From positions 24,513-88,512 of the forward strand of contig NZ_JAFMOW010000048.1 in the NCBI RefSeq assembly GCF_019049675.1: 64,000 nucleotides of DNA. Reading direction: 5' to 3'. Source of the DNA: Rahnella bonaserana (GTDB lineage: Bacteria > Pseudomonadota > Gammaproteobacteria > Enterobacterales > Enterobacteriaceae). The notes beneath the pieces are model-generated. The model searched no databases, was not told the origin of the DNA, and worked only from the letters and a program-made list of their open reading frames with translations. A program made the position numbers and the translations under genes. Below, piece after piece: positions 26,280 to 36,218 of this stretch. How positions within the stretch are numbered: position 1 is the stretch's first letter; each line of letters begins with the position of its first letter.

Positions 26280-26327
26280 TTTAGAGTCTGATTCAGCCGG
26301 TTGTTTTGCCTGATTGAGTGTTGCCTA

Positions 26328-27308
26328 TTATAAGCCAAAGTCATGGGTATGACGCAGCGGATTAAAACCGGCTAAGGCATCCTGACGCTGTTTACGGGCG
26401 CGGCGGGCCAAAGCATACGCCGGATCGCCGTTGAAGCCGTGGAATCCCCCCGGATAGATGCTGAATTCTACCGGCACGCCGGCGCGGATTAACCGGCGGG
26501 CATACTCAATATTTTCATCGAGGAATAAATCTATCGAGCCGACACCAATCCAGGCCGGAGGTAATCCGCCAGGATCTTCCGCGCGGGCAGCAGCAGCGTA
26601 GCAGGAAATTTCCGGCAACCCCGCTTCATGCCCGAGATACGCCTGCCAGCCAAAACGGTTGTCCTCACGCGTCCACGAGAACTCGCCGGTGACGGGATTA
26701 GGGTTGGGATCGGTGACGGTACGGTCGTCGAGCATCGGGTACATCAGATTCTGAAACGCCAGCTTTGGGCCACCACGGTCGCGGGTCAGCAATGCCAGTG
26801 ACGCCGCCAGACCCGCGCCGGCGCTGTCGCCCATCACGCCAATATGCGCAGGATCGATACCCAGTTCCTGCGCCTGTTCTGCCATCCAGACCAGCGCGGC
26901 ATAGCAGTCTTCAAGCGGGCCGGGGAATGGCGTTTCAGGCGCCAGACGATAATCCACCGAGACAATTACACAATCCTGCTGTGCCGCCGTCGGACGCGTG
27001 AGCGGCATCGACTGTTCCGGACTGCCCAGCACATAACCGCCACCGTGAATGTGCAGGATACCCATCCGCCCTTTGCGTTGGTGTTGCGGCGAAATCACCG
27101 CCACACGCACCGCCGGCGCATCTTCGACACCGGGAATGTGATGTTGAGTCACCGTCACCGGCAGTGCGTCATCCTGTGACAGACTTTCCAGCGCGGCCTT
27201 CTGACGCTGCTCGCGCATGGCGGGCAAAACGGAGTTTTCAAGCACACGCTCCGGCATATCTGCCAGTAACGGGCGCAGTTCGGGGTCAACAAGGTGGACT
27301 GTTTTCAT
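26328..27308 (-). CDS. Alpha/beta hydrolase, HSL/GDXG esterase family
   Basis: Predicted cytoplasmic carboxylesterase (326 aa) of the hormone-sensitive-lipase-like type. The oxyanion motif HIHGGGYVLGS is near residue 90, the nucleophile elbow GVMGDSAGAGLAAS near 160, and the C-terminal Asp and His of the triad fit SIDLFLDENIEYA and YPGGFHGFNGD. There is no signal peptide. Physiological substrate is unknown; it is followed by a LysR gene that may regulate it. Confidence 0.88.
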   Translation of the reverse strand: MKTVHLVDPELRPLLADMPERVLENSVLPAMREQRQKAALESLSQDDALPVTVTQHHIPGVEDAPAVRVAVISPQHQRKGRMGILHIHGGGYVLGSPEQSMPLTRPTAAQQDCVIVSVDYRLAPETPFPGPLEDCYAALVWMAEQAQELGIDPAHIGVMGDSAGAGLAASLALLTRDRGGPKLAFQNLMYPMLDDRTVTDPNPNPVTGEFSWTREDNRFGWQAYLGHEAGLPEISCYAAAARAEDPGGLPPAWIGVGSIDLFLDENIEYARRLIRAGVPVEFSIYPGGFHGFNGDPAYALARRARKQRQDALAGFNPLRHTHDFGL

Positions 27309-27431
27309 TGCGGGATCCCTCTGAGAATTGATTTATCCCGTTATTTATAACGCCATACACCGGTTTTAAATAGTCTCTATCGTTATGCCTTATACCTGAT
27401 TAGGTTCAGTATTCCATGTTGACCAGAATAC

Positions 27432-27451
27432 AAAAAAGGGGCCGAAGCCCC
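27432..27451 (-). terminator. Rho-independent terminator of narK
   Basis: Read on the minus strand: GGGGC-TTCG-GCCCC followed by T6. A UUCG tetraloop on a GC stem 20 bp after the narK stop is a textbook terminator. Confidence 0.9.
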
Positions 27452-27470
27452 TTCCGTTATGCAGTTGCGA

Positions 27471-28889
27471 TTATTTTTTGCTTTGTTTGGTCGCAAAACC
27501 CTGGTTCAGTTTGCGCCAGTACACCAGCCAGGTGATCAGCGCACAAACCACGTAAAACACCAGGAAGACTTTCATCGCACCGGCCGGTGAACCGGTCATC
27601 GCCAGTGAAGTACCGAACGCTTTAGGAATAAAGAACCCGCCAATCGCGCCGATTGAAGAGATAAAACCGAGCGCCGCAGCAGTATCCGTGACGGCTTCAC
27701 GCAATGCATCATCATCACTTGCACCGCGGGCTTTAGCCTGATCGGTGGTCAGTTTACGGAAGATCACCGCAATCATCTGGTAGGTGGAACCACTGCCCAG
27801 ACCGGCCGTCAGGAACAGCACCATGAATACCGCGAAGAATGCCGGGAAGTTGCCGCCGACGCCGCCAACCGGCAGGGTCAGGAACAGCAGGCCCGCGAAA
27901 ATAGCCATCACAATGTAGTTCACCAGCGTTACGCGGATACCGCCGAGACGGTCAGATAACATGCCACCCGCAGAACGCGCCAGCGCACCGAAGAACGGAC
28001 CGAAGAAAGCGAATTGCAGAATGTTAACGTCCGGGAACTGGGTTTTGGTCAGCATGGCAAAACCAGCGGAGAAGCCGATAAATGAGCCGAAAGTCGCCAG
28101 GTACAACACGCTCATGATCCACAAATGGCCGCGCTTCAGCACCGGTAACTGCTGGCGGATTGACGCTTTGGAAGACGCCAGGTCATTCATGCCGAACCAG
28201 GCTGCAATCGTACCGATCAGCAGGAAAGGTACCCAGATCCACGCCGCATTTTGCAGCCACATGTCTGAACCGTTCGCCAGCGTTTGTTTGTCACTGAACG
28301 CCGCGAAAACGCCAAGGGAAATCACCAGCGGAGCAACCAGTTGCATCACGCTCACGCCCAGATTTCCCAGACCGCCATTAATACCCAGTGCGCCACCCTG
28401 CTTCGCTTTCGGGAAGAAGAAGCTGATGTTGGACATGCTCGAGGCGAAGTTTGCGCCACCGAAGCCGCACAACAGCGCGATGATCAGGAAGACGTTGTAA
28501 GACGTGCTGGTATCCTGCACCGCAAAGCCCAGCCATGCACACGGCAGGATCAGGAAGACGGTGCTGATTGCTGTCCAGCGACGGCCGCCAAACAGCGGGA
28601 TCATAAAGGAGTAAGGTACGCGCAACAGTGCGCCGGAGACTGACGGGATAGCTGTCAGCATAAACAGCTGATCGGTGGTGAAGTTAAAACCGACTTTGTT
28701 CAGATTGACAGAAACCAGGCTGAACAGCATCCAGACACAGAAACCCAGCAGCAAACAGGGAACAGAAATCCACAAGTTTCGGCTGGCCACTTTATGCCCG
28801 GTCTTTTCCCAAAATTCCGGATCTTCCGGACGCCAGTCCTGCAAAAGGCGGGACGGTTTTTCCGCCGGTGACGCTGATGTATGTGACAT
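27471..28889 (-). CDS. narK: Nitrate/nitrite antiporter NarK
   Basis: Twelve-TM MFS carrier exchanging nitrate for nitrite across the inner membrane in anaerobic nitrate respiration. The start at 28889 (MSHTSASPAEKPSR) has GAGGT upstream and matches E. coli NarK; the frame is open six codons further. Both nitrate signature segments are intact (GGLGNLGVSVMQLVAP and GLGSGSTYQMIAVIF), as are the arginines in LLRVPYSF and ALARSAGG that contact nitrate in the family. The nitrate reductase operon narGHJI, next to narK in E. coli, is absent here. Confidence 0.96.
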   Translation of the reverse strand: MSHTSASPAEKPSRLLQDWRPEDPEFWEKTGHKVASRNLWISVPCLLLGFCVWMLFSLVSVNLNKVGFNFTTDQLFMLTAIPSVSGALLRVPYSFMIPLFGGRRWTAISTVFLILPCAWLGFAVQDTSTSYNVFLIIALLCGFGGANFASSMSNISFFFPKAKQGGALGINGGLGNLGVSVMQLVAPLVISLGVFAAFSDKQTLANGSDMWLQNAAWIWVPFLLIGTIAAWFGMNDLASSKASIRQQLPVLKRGHLWIMSVLYLATFGSFIGFSAGFAMLTKTQFPDVNILQFAFFGPFFGALARSAGGMLSDRLGGIRVTLVNYIVMAIFAGLLFLTLPVGGVGGNFPAFFAVFMVLFLTAGLGSGSTYQMIAVIFRKLTTDQAKARGASDDDALREAVTDTAAALGFISSIGAIGGFFIPKAFGTSLAMTGSPAGAMKVFLVFYVVCALITWLVYWRKLNQGFATKQSKK

Positions 28890-29247
28890 GTGTACCTCGG
28901 GTGGCAACGCATTGTTGTTGTAATGATTAAGTTATGTCGCACACACTAGGTAGAGCCCCGCCTCCTGATGTTGATGCAAATCAACGCAACAGCAGGTGGA
29001 TCATGGCCTGAAAATGACCACAAATCCTTTATGAGTATTCGGCGATTTTCTAATAAACTGCTAATATTCATAAAGTTGATAAAGAGTTCCCTGCCCCATT
29101 TTTACCGGTTAGTCCCAAATGGAAATAAAGGAGTAATCATAAAGAGGTATAGGGAAACTCACTCTGATCATAAAAAATGCCCACTCGGTACAAGACTGTG
29201 ACGATCCACACTTTTCAACATCCCGATAAATTCCAGGAATTCTCTTC
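28890..29247. promoter_or_regulatory. narK/narX divergent control region with three NarL heptamers
   Basis: The 358-bp gap holds a perfect FNR box (28971-28984) and three sequences that match the NarL heptamer TACYYMT on the minus strand: 29031-29037 (TACTCAT), 29129-29135 (TACTCCT) and 29143-29149 (TACCTCT). With a narK start about 42 bp downstream of the FNR centre, these fall near -95 and -200, like the NarL clusters of E. coli narK. The narX start follows at 29248. Confidence 0.6.
28971..28984 (-). promoter_or_regulatory. Perfect FNR box for narK
   Basis: TTGAT-GCAA-ATCAA matches the FNR consensus at all ten defined bases, 82 bp before the narK start codon. At the usual -41.5 spacing it would place transcription start near 28936, leaving a leader of about 46 bases. 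Confidence 0.9.
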
Positions 29248-31053
29248 ATGCTTAAACGTGTTCTGCCTTCTCTTTCGCTGGTCAGCCAGACAACATTACT
29301 GATGTTGCTGCTTGGCCTGCTGGGTATTGGCGGAATGAGTATGGCAGCGTGGATGGCGGGAAGTATCGAAGGCAATGCCCACGCGATTAATAAAGCCGGT
29401 TCGCTGCGCATGCAAAGCTACCGGTTGTTGTCTGAAGTGCCGCTCGAAGGGAAAAACACCGCGTATATTCGCCAGATTGAAGCCGATCAGAACAGTGCCG
29501 ATCTGCTGCAGGCGGTTGAGCGCGAAAATCTGCAACCGCAGTTCCAGGCGCTGCGCAATTACTGGCAGACAACGCTGCGGGATCAAATTCTGACCGCCAG
29601 ACATCCGCAGGATGTGTCTGCCAATATTGCTGTCTTCGTGGGTCAGCTTGATGTGCTGGTCGCCGAACTGGAACATAAAACGGAATACCATTTACAGCAG
29701 ATTTCGCTTATCCAGCGCGGTCTGGTCGCTGTGACGCTTCTTCTTCTTGCGCTGACTATCTGGTTTTTGCGCCGTCATCTGCTGTTTCCGTGGAGAAGTC
29801 TGCTTTCGCAGGCCAGTGCCATCACCGCCGGTGATTTCAGCCATCGTTATCAGCGTAACCGGGTCGCCAGGGGTGATGCACATAATGAAATGGATATTCT
29901 CGGCGATTCGCTGAACATCATGTCTCTGGCGCTGGCGGAAATGGTTGATAATCTGGCGCAGCGTGTGGCAGAGAAAACCGCCGATCTACAGCAGAAAAAT
30001 CAGATGCTGGATTACCTGTACCGTGTGAGCCGCCAGCTTCACACCAGCGAGCCGCTTGAAGCACGAATGGAACCGGTATTGAAAGAATTACAATCGCTGA
30101 CGCCCCTGAGCGGCGTGCAATTGCGTCAGTACGAAAATAACAGTGCCGACGTGTTTAATGCCGGGGGATTTAACGAATCAAGTCACGCATCAGCCCGCCC
30201 GCCACGCGGCCCCGAAGAAGACGAACATACCGATGATGCCAGCGAGTCCCTGAGCTGGAGTCTGCGTGATGAGCGTGAAAATTACGGCGTGTTACTGGCG
30301 CAACTGCCGCCGGGTGAAAATCTGAATGACGCTCAGCAACAGCTGGTGAGCACGCTGCTTGAGCAACTCACCAGCACGCTGATGCTGGCGCGTCAGGCCG
30401 AACATCAGCAACAGCTGATGCTGATGGAAGAACGTTCGGCAATTGCCCGCGAGCTGCACGATTCGCTGGCGCAGTCGCTTTCTTGCCTGAAAATTCAGGT
30501 CGCCTGTCTGCAAATGCACGCCGGTGCTTTTAGCGAAGAAGACCAGAATCTGCTGCAACAAATGCGCGATGAACTGAGTACGGCTTACCGCCAGTTGCGC
30601 GAATTACTGACCACGTTCCGCCTGATGCTCAATACCCCCGGACTGCGGGCAGCGCTGCAACATACTGTGGATGAATTCTCACGCCGTATGGGACTGACGA
30701 TAGATTTTGATTACCAGATCCCGCCGCGTTCCGTGCCAGCGAATCAGGGCATTCACCTGCTGCATATCGCCCGTGAAGCACTCAACAATGTGTATAAGCA
30801 CGCCAACGCCACGCAGGTTTCGCTTTCACTGCATTGCGTCAACGGTGAGATCACGCTGCGTATTTGTGATGACGGCGAAGGTATTTCCCCGAATGTCGAA
30901 CGACAAAATCATTATGGCCTGATCATCATGCAGGATCGCGCCAGTATCTTACACGGTAAATGTCGGGTTGCCCGACGCCCGGACGGCGGCACAGAAGTAA
31001 CAGTCCGTTTTCGTCCGGAAGCCCTGCCCATTAATCCCCAGGAGCAAGTATGA
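29248..31053 (+). CDS. narX: Nitrate/nitrite sensor histidine kinase NarX
   Basis: Membrane sensor (601 aa) that phosphorylates NarL when nitrate is bound. An N-terminal TM helix is followed by a periplasmic P-box ([14 protein letters not shown]) that binds nitrate/nitrite, a second TM ([17 protein letters not shown]), HAMP, a GAF-like linker and a HisKA_3 transmitter with phosphorylated His404 in [13 protein letters not shown]. The ATP-binding motif reads [13 protein letters not shown] and CDDGEGI. AGGAA precedes the ATG. It overlaps narL by four bases (ATGA). Confidence 0.96.
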   Translation: MLKRVLPSLSLVSQTTLLMLLLGLLGIGGMSMAAWMAGSIEGNAHAINKAGSLRMQSYRLLSEVPLEGKNTAYIRQIEADQNSADLLQAVERENLQPQFQALRNYWQTTLRDQILTARHPQDVSANIAVFVGQLDVLVAELEHKTEYHLQQISLIQRGLVAVTLLLLALTIWFLRRHLLFPWRSLLSQASAITAGDFSHRYQRNRVARGDAHNEMDILGDSLNIMSLALAEMVDNLAQRVAEKTADLQQKNQMLDYLYRVSRQLHTSEPLEARMEPVLKELQSLTPLSGVQLRQYENNSADVFNAGGFNESSHASARPPRGPEEDEHTDDASESLSWSLRDERENYGVLLAQLPPGENLNDAQQQLVSTLLEQLTSTLMLARQAEHQQQLMLMEERSAIARELHDSLAQSLSCLKIQVACLQMHAGAFSEEDQNLLQQMRDELSTAYRQLRELLTTFRLMLNTPGLRAALQHTVDEFSRRMGLTIDFDYQIPPRSVPANQGIHLLHIAREALNNVYKHANATQVSLSLHCVNGEITLRICDDGEGISPNVERQNHYGLIIMQDRASILHGKCRVARRPDGGTEVTVRFRPEALPINPQEQV

Positions 31054-31700
31054 ACGACATGAACCCTTCCACTATTTTGCTGATTGACGATCATCCGATG
31101 CTGCGTAATGGCGTCAAACAGCTGATTGCGCTGGATACCAGCCTGAAGGTGATTGGCGAAGCCAGCAACGGCGAACAGGGAGTGGAACTGGCCAAAAAGC
31201 TCGATCCCGACCTGATCTTGCTTGATCTGAACATGCCGGGCATGAACGGCCTCGATACGCTCGACAGTATGCGCCAGACCTCGCTTTCCGGCCGGATTGT
31301 GGTGTTCAGCGTCTCCAATCATGAGGATGACGTCGTAACGGCACTCAAACGCGGCGCGGACGGATATTTACTGAAAGATATGGAGCCGGAGGATTTGCTG
31401 ACCGCGTTGCACAACGCCGCGGCGGGGAAAATGGTGTTAAGCGAAGCCCTGACGCCGGTGCTGGCTGCCAGCCTGCGGGAAAGCCGTCCGAGCGGTGACC
31501 GCGATATTCAGTCCCTGACCCCGCGCGAGCGCGACATCATCAAACTGATTGCAGAAGGTTTGCCGAATAAGATGATCGCCCGCCGTTTGAACATCACCGA
31601 AAGCACGGTGAAAGTTCACGTCAAACATCTGCTGAAAAAAATGAAGTTAAAATCCCGCGTCGAAGCCGCAGTGTGGGTATTGCAGAGTAACGTGCTTTGA
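31050..31700 (+). CDS. narL: Response regulator NarL
   Basis: Two-domain regulator (216 aa) controlling nitrate respiration genes such as narK. The receiver domain has the acidic pocket DD13-14, phospho-acceptor Asp59 (LLDLNMPG) and conserved Lys in LLKDMEPE. The C-terminal LuxR-type helix-turn-helix contains [15 protein letters not shown] and [15 protein letters not shown]. It is translationally coupled to narX. Confidence 0.97.
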   Translation: MNDMNPSTILLIDDHPMLRNGVKQLIALDTSLKVIGEASNGEQGVELAKKLDPDLILLDLNMPGMNGLDTLDSMRQTSLSGRIVVFSVSNHEDDVVTALKRGADGYLLKDMEPEDLLTALHNAAAGKMVLSEALTPVLAASLRESRPSGDRDIQSLTPRERDIIKLIAEGLPNKMIARRLNITESTVKVHVKHLLKKMKLKSRVEAAVWVLQSNVL

Positions 31701-31724
31701 CAGTCGTCAGCCTTTAAAACCCCC

Positions 31725-31752
31725 TCCCAACCTCCCTCTTCGCAGGGGGAGG
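31725..31752. repeat. REP-like hairpin, CCTCCCTCT type, copy 3
   Basis: CCTCCCAACC leads into CCTCCCTCT-TCGC-AGGGGGAGG, the same stem and loop as at 24729-24750. It sits in the 80-bp convergent gap between narL and ychO and may serve as the 3' boundary of both transcripts. Confidence 0.75.
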
Positions 31753-31780
31753 AGTAAAACAAATCGCCTTTCTGCTTTAG

Positions 31781-33274
31781 CTAGAAATTCAGCCCCGCGT
31801 CGTCACCATACTGCGGTTGTGCGGTCAGCGGCGGAGAGACATTGAGCGTAATCCAGTTGGATGTCACTTTCTGCGATTTACTGTCTTCGACCGTGACGGA
31901 AAGCCGGTAACTGTTGGTCGCGCCCGGCGAGTTATCCCATTGCGGTACAATCACACTCCAGCCATCAGGGTTACGGTTATTCGCCGGTGGCGTCAGGCTG
32001 AGTGCCTGCGTGTCACCCTGCCAGCTTAGTGCCACAACTGAATTCACCGCGCGTAATTGCAGTTTGAGCGGCACAGTTTCGCCCGGCTGTAATGACCACG
32101 GCGGCGTGGCTAAAAATACCGATAACGTTTTGCGCTGCTTAAACTCCATGACCGGCATATTATTGCGATCGACCATATCCATCCGGCTGCCGCGCAGCGA
32201 TCTCGCTGCCGCCACATTTTGCGATGACAACTGCTGAGCCAGCGGCACGCCCAGCCGGTAGTTCAGCGTCAGTTTAACCAGATCCTGATTATCGCCGTCC
32301 TGCCCCGCCTGATGCTCTGCCATGACTGTCACCAGCGGCACCGGCGTGTAATTGAGCCCGAACGAAACCGCCGACGGATTGCTCTGGCGCGTTCCGTTAC
32401 CGAATAAATCGACCTGATCACCAAAATACTGCTCGTAACTGAGCGACGCGCCCAGCTGGCGATAAAACGGCAAATAACCTTTGGTGGAGATGTCATAACC
32501 GCGGGCCTGACGGCGCAACTGCGTTGACGAGCTGCTGTCGGCTTTCCAGGAGGAAAACGGCTGATAATAGTTGGTCGAGAATCGCAGATAATCTGTCCAG
32601 GCCTCTGCGCCAAGACTGCCCCGCGTCAGCTGATGGTCAAAATCATTATCGACAAAAGCGTTGTAACCCAGCATCCACGGGCCGGTATTAAAACGCTGAC
32701 CCAACCCGAAATTACCGACCGTAGCATCAGTTGCGCTTTGCAGACCGATCTGACTGTAGACCAGATTGTTTTCAGAATTGTATAACGGGCTGAAAAGCTG
32801 ACCGGAACTGCCATCAAGATTATGACCGGTCATATCCAGCGTTGTACTGACTGTGCCCAGCGGCGAAAGTAAGCTGCTGGTTTCTTTCTGAACCAGTTTA
32901 GCAGCCTGACTCAGTGCCAGTGTTTCGGCCTGCACACGCAGCGGATCGTCGCTGTCACTGGTCGTGGTACCCAGTTCTTTCAGGGTGGTCGCCAGCTGTT
33001 TTTCAGTAGCACTCGGGCCGGTATCATTTTTAATGTACTGGCTGCCCAGACTTGGCAGAGCATTAGTCTGCGGCGCAGCGCCGGTGTTAAATGTTGAATG
33101 ATTATCGCTGGCGGGCAGGAAACCGGTGAGGTTATAGCTGAGGCCGCCGTATTCGGCAGGGTCTGCCGTCAGCGCACTGGCGCTTACAGCATAGAGAGCA
33201 GTTCCTCCTGCGAATATCACAGGGACTGCGTAACGCTTCAATAAATCAGAAAAAAAATCTGTGACGTTTGTCAT
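31781..33274 (-). CDS. ychO: YchO, intimin/invasin-like inverse autotransporter protein
   Basis: Predicted outer-membrane beta-barrel (497 aa). An N-terminal export signal (about the first 35 residues, ending ASA) is followed by a helical linker and an inverse-autotransporter beta-domain with GQRFNTGPWMLGYNAFVDND and repeated Tyr/Phe-ended strands, then one Ig-like domain (about residues 385-480). There is no long repeat passenger, so it is a minimal member. Its place next to narL, convergent, is the same as in E. coli. A role in adhesion or envelope integrity is inferred from the family. Confidence 0.9.
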   Translation of the reverse strand: MTNVTDFFSDLLKRYAVPVIFAGGTALYAVSASALTADPAEYGGLSYNLTGFLPASDNHSTFNTGAAPQTNALPSLGSQYIKNDTGPSATEKQLATTLKELGTTTSDSDDPLRVQAETLALSQAAKLVQKETSSLLSPLGTVSTTLDMTGHNLDGSSGQLFSPLYNSENNLVYSQIGLQSATDATVGNFGLGQRFNTGPWMLGYNAFVDNDFDHQLTRGSLGAEAWTDYLRFSTNYYQPFSSWKADSSSSTQLRRQARGYDISTKGYLPFYRQLGASLSYEQYFGDQVDLFGNGTRQSNPSAVSFGLNYTPVPLVTVMAEHQAGQDGDNQDLVKLTLNYRLGVPLAQQLSSQNVAAARSLRGSRMDMVDRNNMPVMEFKQRKTLSVFLATPPWSLQPGETVPLKLQLRAVNSVVALSWQGDTQALSLTPPANNRNPDGWSVIVPQWDNSPGATNSYRLSVTVEDSKSQKVTSNWITLNVSPPLTAQPQYGDDAGLNF

Positions 33275-33689
33275 GCCTTACACATTTTGTTAGTAAGATT
33301 TGATCTTACCTCACAAGCAGCATAATTCAACCTTCATGCCACAAAAGGTCACACACCCCTTCTCCTTAAGTGAAATCATTTGAATTCATTTCCTTGATGA
33401 ATACATGGATGAATTGTCATCAGATCACAAAATTTCTTCTAAAATTACATCGAAAGAATCAATTCACACACATTTCATAACATTTTTAACACACTAACCA
33501 TTTATCTTTACAGTCTGTTTTCATTTATCCTTAGCAGGTTAACGATTTCTGATGCCACCCGACTGCTTTTGCAGAGCGTATCTGAAATCAGAATGGAGTT
33601 GTGACCCGCAGATGTTTAATACGCGGGATCAGCGTCATTTATAGCCAGTTGTTGCAACACATAGCCCTTCTAAAAAACAGGGAACATAA
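33275..33689. other. AT-rich divergent control region, ychO / dehydrogenase operon
   Basis: 415 bp without a gene. It holds a perfect interrupted palindrome GTAAGAT-TTG-ATCTTAC at 33293-33309, 19 bp before the ychO start, and a 10-bp palindrome TGTTGCAACA at 33650-33659, 30 bp before the dehydrogenase operon. Either could be an operator. The middle is AT-rich with several TTTAACA/TTTATC-like stretches, and no promoter stands out clearly. Confidence 0.5.
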
Positions 33690-34439
33690 ATGAGCAAAAA
33701 AACATTGCCCGGTGTAACACGCCGGCAGATTCTCTCGTTCACGGCAGCCTCAGCGGTATTGGGCGCAGCCAAAGCCGCAAACGCAGTCACGCTCAAAGGT
33801 ACGCCCGTGTGGAGCCCCTTCGATGCGAGTCCCCCACCGCAAATTGACATCGATGGCTGGGCGTTCTTCACCGATGCAGAAGCCGCCGCAATGGAAGCCA
33901 TCGTTGACCGGCTGGTACCTGCCGATAATCTGAGCGTCGGCGGCAAAGAAGCCGGCTGCGCTGTGTTTATTGACCGCCAGCTGGCTGGTTTCTACGGCAC
34001 CTACGCCCGTCTGTATATGGAAGGCCCTTTCCAGGAAGGCACGCCGGAGCAAGGCGATCAGTCTCCGCTGGTTCCCCAGCAACGTTACCGTCTGGGCCTT
34101 GCCGCACTGGATAAATATACCCAGTCTCAGCACCAGAAGTTGTTCAAAGACCTGCCCGGTGACCAGCAGGACCAAATTCTGTCCGGTCTGGAAAACGGAA
34201 AAATAGCTCTCGATGGGATCGATTCCAAACTGTTCTTCGCCATTGCGCTGAAAAACACCATGGAAGGTTTCTTCGCCGATCCCATTTATGGCGGTAACCG
34301 CAATATGGTGTCGTGGAAAATGCTGGGCTTTCCTGGCGCACGCTACGACTACCGCGAATATGTCGGCAAACATAACCAGAAACTCGATCTGGAACCGCTG
34401 AGTATTTCGGGCGGCGACGCATGGAAAATGAAAAGCTAA
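33690..34439 (+). CDS. Gluconate 2-dehydrogenase-type gamma (small) subunit, Tat-exported
   Basis: Subunit 3 (249 aa) of a periplasmic FAD/cytochrome c dehydrogenase. A twin-arginine signal (VTRRQILSFTAASAVLG) is followed by a signal cleavage region near KAANAV. The mature part has the gluconate_2-dh3 blocks FFTDAEAAAMEAIVDRLVPA and DPIYGGNRNMVSWKMLGFPG. In this enzyme class the small subunit carries the Tat signal and takes the folded flavoprotein across the membrane with it. AACAGGGAACATAA precedes the ATG. Confidence 0.93.
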   Translation: MSKKTLPGVTRRQILSFTAASAVLGAAKAANAVTLKGTPVWSPFDASPPPQIDIDGWAFFTDAEAAAMEAIVDRLVPADNLSVGGKEAGCAVFIDRQLAGFYGTYARLYMEGPFQEGTPEQGDQSPLVPQQRYRLGLAALDKYTQSQHQKLFKDLPGDQQDQILSGLENGKIALDGIDSKLFFAIALKNTMEGFFADPIYGGNRNMVSWKMLGFPGARYDYREYVGKHNQKLDLEPLSISGGDAWKMKS

Positions 34440-34454
34440 GGGCAGAACAACATT

Positions 34455-36218
34455 ATGGCAAAGAAATTACCTAAAACCGACGTGGTGGTTATCGGGCTCG
34501 GCTGGGCCGGTTCGATCATCGCCAATGAATTATGCGACGAAGGCCTCAACGTAGTGGCGATTGAGCGCGGTCCGTGGCGCGATACTGCCCGTGATTTCAA
34601 CGTGGCGACCGTCACTGACGAATTGCGTTACAACAGCCGTCAGGAACTGATGCTGCGTACCCGCCAGAACACCATCACTATCCGTAACAATCCGGCACAA
34701 ACCGCCCTGCCAATGCGCGAATGGGGTTCTTTCCACCCGGGCAACGGCACCGGCGGCGCAGGCAACCACTGGGCGGGGATCACCTTCCGTTTCCAGCCCG
34801 ATGAATTCCGGCTGAAAAGCCATCTGACCGAACGTTATGGCGCGAATGCTATCCCGGAAGAACTGGTTCTGCAGGACTGGGGCACCGACTGGGAAGAGAT
34901 GGAACCGCACTATGCCTCTTTCGAACGCCTTGCCGGTGTTTCCGGTAAAGCCAGCAATGTGAAAGGCGAACATCATGACGGCGGTAACCCGTATGAAGGG
35001 ATGCGATCGATTGAGTACCCAACCCGCCCGATGGATCAGCCTTATGGCCCGACGCTGTTTGCTGAAGCCGCGCGCAATATGGGCTACAAGGCTTTCCCGG
35101 TGCCCTCTTCGCTGATTTCCGAACCTTACACCAACCCGCTCGGCGTGAAAATGGGGCCGTGTACGTACTGCGGTTTCTGCACCAACTACGGCTGCGCAAA
35201 CTATTCGAAAGCCAGCGCCATCACCACCGTGTTACCGGCGCTTATCCGCAAAGAGAATTTCGAAGCGCGCACCAACTGTGAAGTGATGCAGGTGCTGACC
35301 GATTCCACAGGCAAACGCGCCACCGGTGTGGTCTACATCGACTCTTCCGGTGATGAGTGGGAACAGCCGGCAGATCTGGTGATTGTCAGCGCTTTCACCT
35401 TTGAAAACGTGCGTCTGATGCTGCTTTCCGGTATCGGCAAACCATACGACCCGGTCACCTTAAGTGGCACCACCGGTCGTAATTATGCTTATCAGACCGC
35501 CAACAGCGTGCAGCTGTTCTTTGATGACAAAAACTTCAACCCGTTCATCGGCGCAGGCGCGGTCGGTATGGGTATTGATGATTTTAACAACGACAACTTT
35601 GACCACAGCGGTCTGGGCTTCTTCGGCGGCGGCAGTATCCGCGTCACGCCGATCGGTGGTGCGCCAATCGGTTACCGCCCGGTTCCGCCGGGAACGCCAA
35701 AGTGGGGTTCCGAGTGGAAAAAAGCCACGGCAGACAACTACCTCAGCTCAATGTCGATCGGTTGTGAAGCCAGCAGCTACACCACCAAAACCAACTATCT
35801 GTCGCTTGATCCGAACTACAAGGATCGCCTGGGCCGTCCGCTGCTGCGTGTGACCTTCGACTTCCCGGAAAACGACCTGAAAATGGCCGCCTATTGCACC
35901 GGTAAAGTCGCTGAAATCGCCAAGGCGATGAACCCGCGCCAGCTGGTTGCTAACCCGATGAAAGGCCACTGGAACGGTACGCCGTATCAGTCCTCACACG
36001 TGGTCGGCGGTTTTGTGATGGGCGCGGATCCTTCCACCAGCTCAGTCAACAAACACCTGCAAGTCTGGGATGTGCCTAACCTGTTTGTGGTCGGCGCTTC
36101 GGCCTTCCCGCAAAACCCGGGTTACAACCCGACCGGCACCGTGGGCGCGCTGGCGTTTAAAGCCGCCTATGCCATCCGTAACTTCTATCTGAAAAAACCG
36201 GGAGAGATGATCGCATGA
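34455..36218 (+). CDS. GMC-type FAD dehydrogenase alpha subunit (gluconate/sugar acid oxidising)
   Basis: Catalytic flavoprotein (587 aa) oxidising a sugar or aldonate in the periplasm. The N-terminal FAD motif is VVVIGLGWAGSIIANEL; a Cys cluster C236-x2-C239-x2-C242-x4-C247 (TYCGFCTNYGC) is of the type that holds a 3Fe-4S centre in FAD glucose/gluconate dehydrogenases. The C-terminal active-site region has His in SSHVVGGFV and Asn in NPGYNPTGTVG. It has no signal of its own, consistent with hitch-hiking on the Tat-bearing gamma subunit. It overlaps the cytochrome gene by four bases. Gluconate, 2-ketogluconate and other polyols are all possible substrates. Confidence 0.92.
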   Translation: MAKKLPKTDVVVIGLGWAGSIIANELCDEGLNVVAIERGPWRDTARDFNVATVTDELRYNSRQELMLRTRQNTITIRNNPAQTALPMREWGSFHPGNGTGGAGNHWAGITFRFQPDEFRLKSHLTERYGANAIPEELVLQDWGTDWEEMEPHYASFERLAGVSGKASNVKGEHHDGGNPYEGMRSIEYPTRPMDQPYGPTLFAEAARNMGYKAFPVPSSLISEPYTNPLGVKMGPCTYCGFCTNYGCANYSKASAITTVLPALIRKENFEARTNCEVMQVLTDSTGKRATGVVYIDSSGDEWEQPADLVIVSAFTFENVRLMLLSGIGKPYDPVTLSGTTGRNYAYQTANSVQLFFDDKNFNPFIGAGAVGMGIDDFNNDNFDHSGLGFFGGGSIRVTPIGGAPIGYRPVPPGTPKWGSEWKKATADNYLSSMSIGCEASSYTTKTNYLSLDPNYKDRLGRPLLRVTFDFPENDLKMAAYCTGKVAEIAKAMNPRQLVANPMKGHWNGTPYQSSHVVGGFVMGADPSTSSVNKHLQVWDVPNLFVVGASAFPQNPGYNPTGTVGALAFKAAYAIRNFYLKKPGEMIA

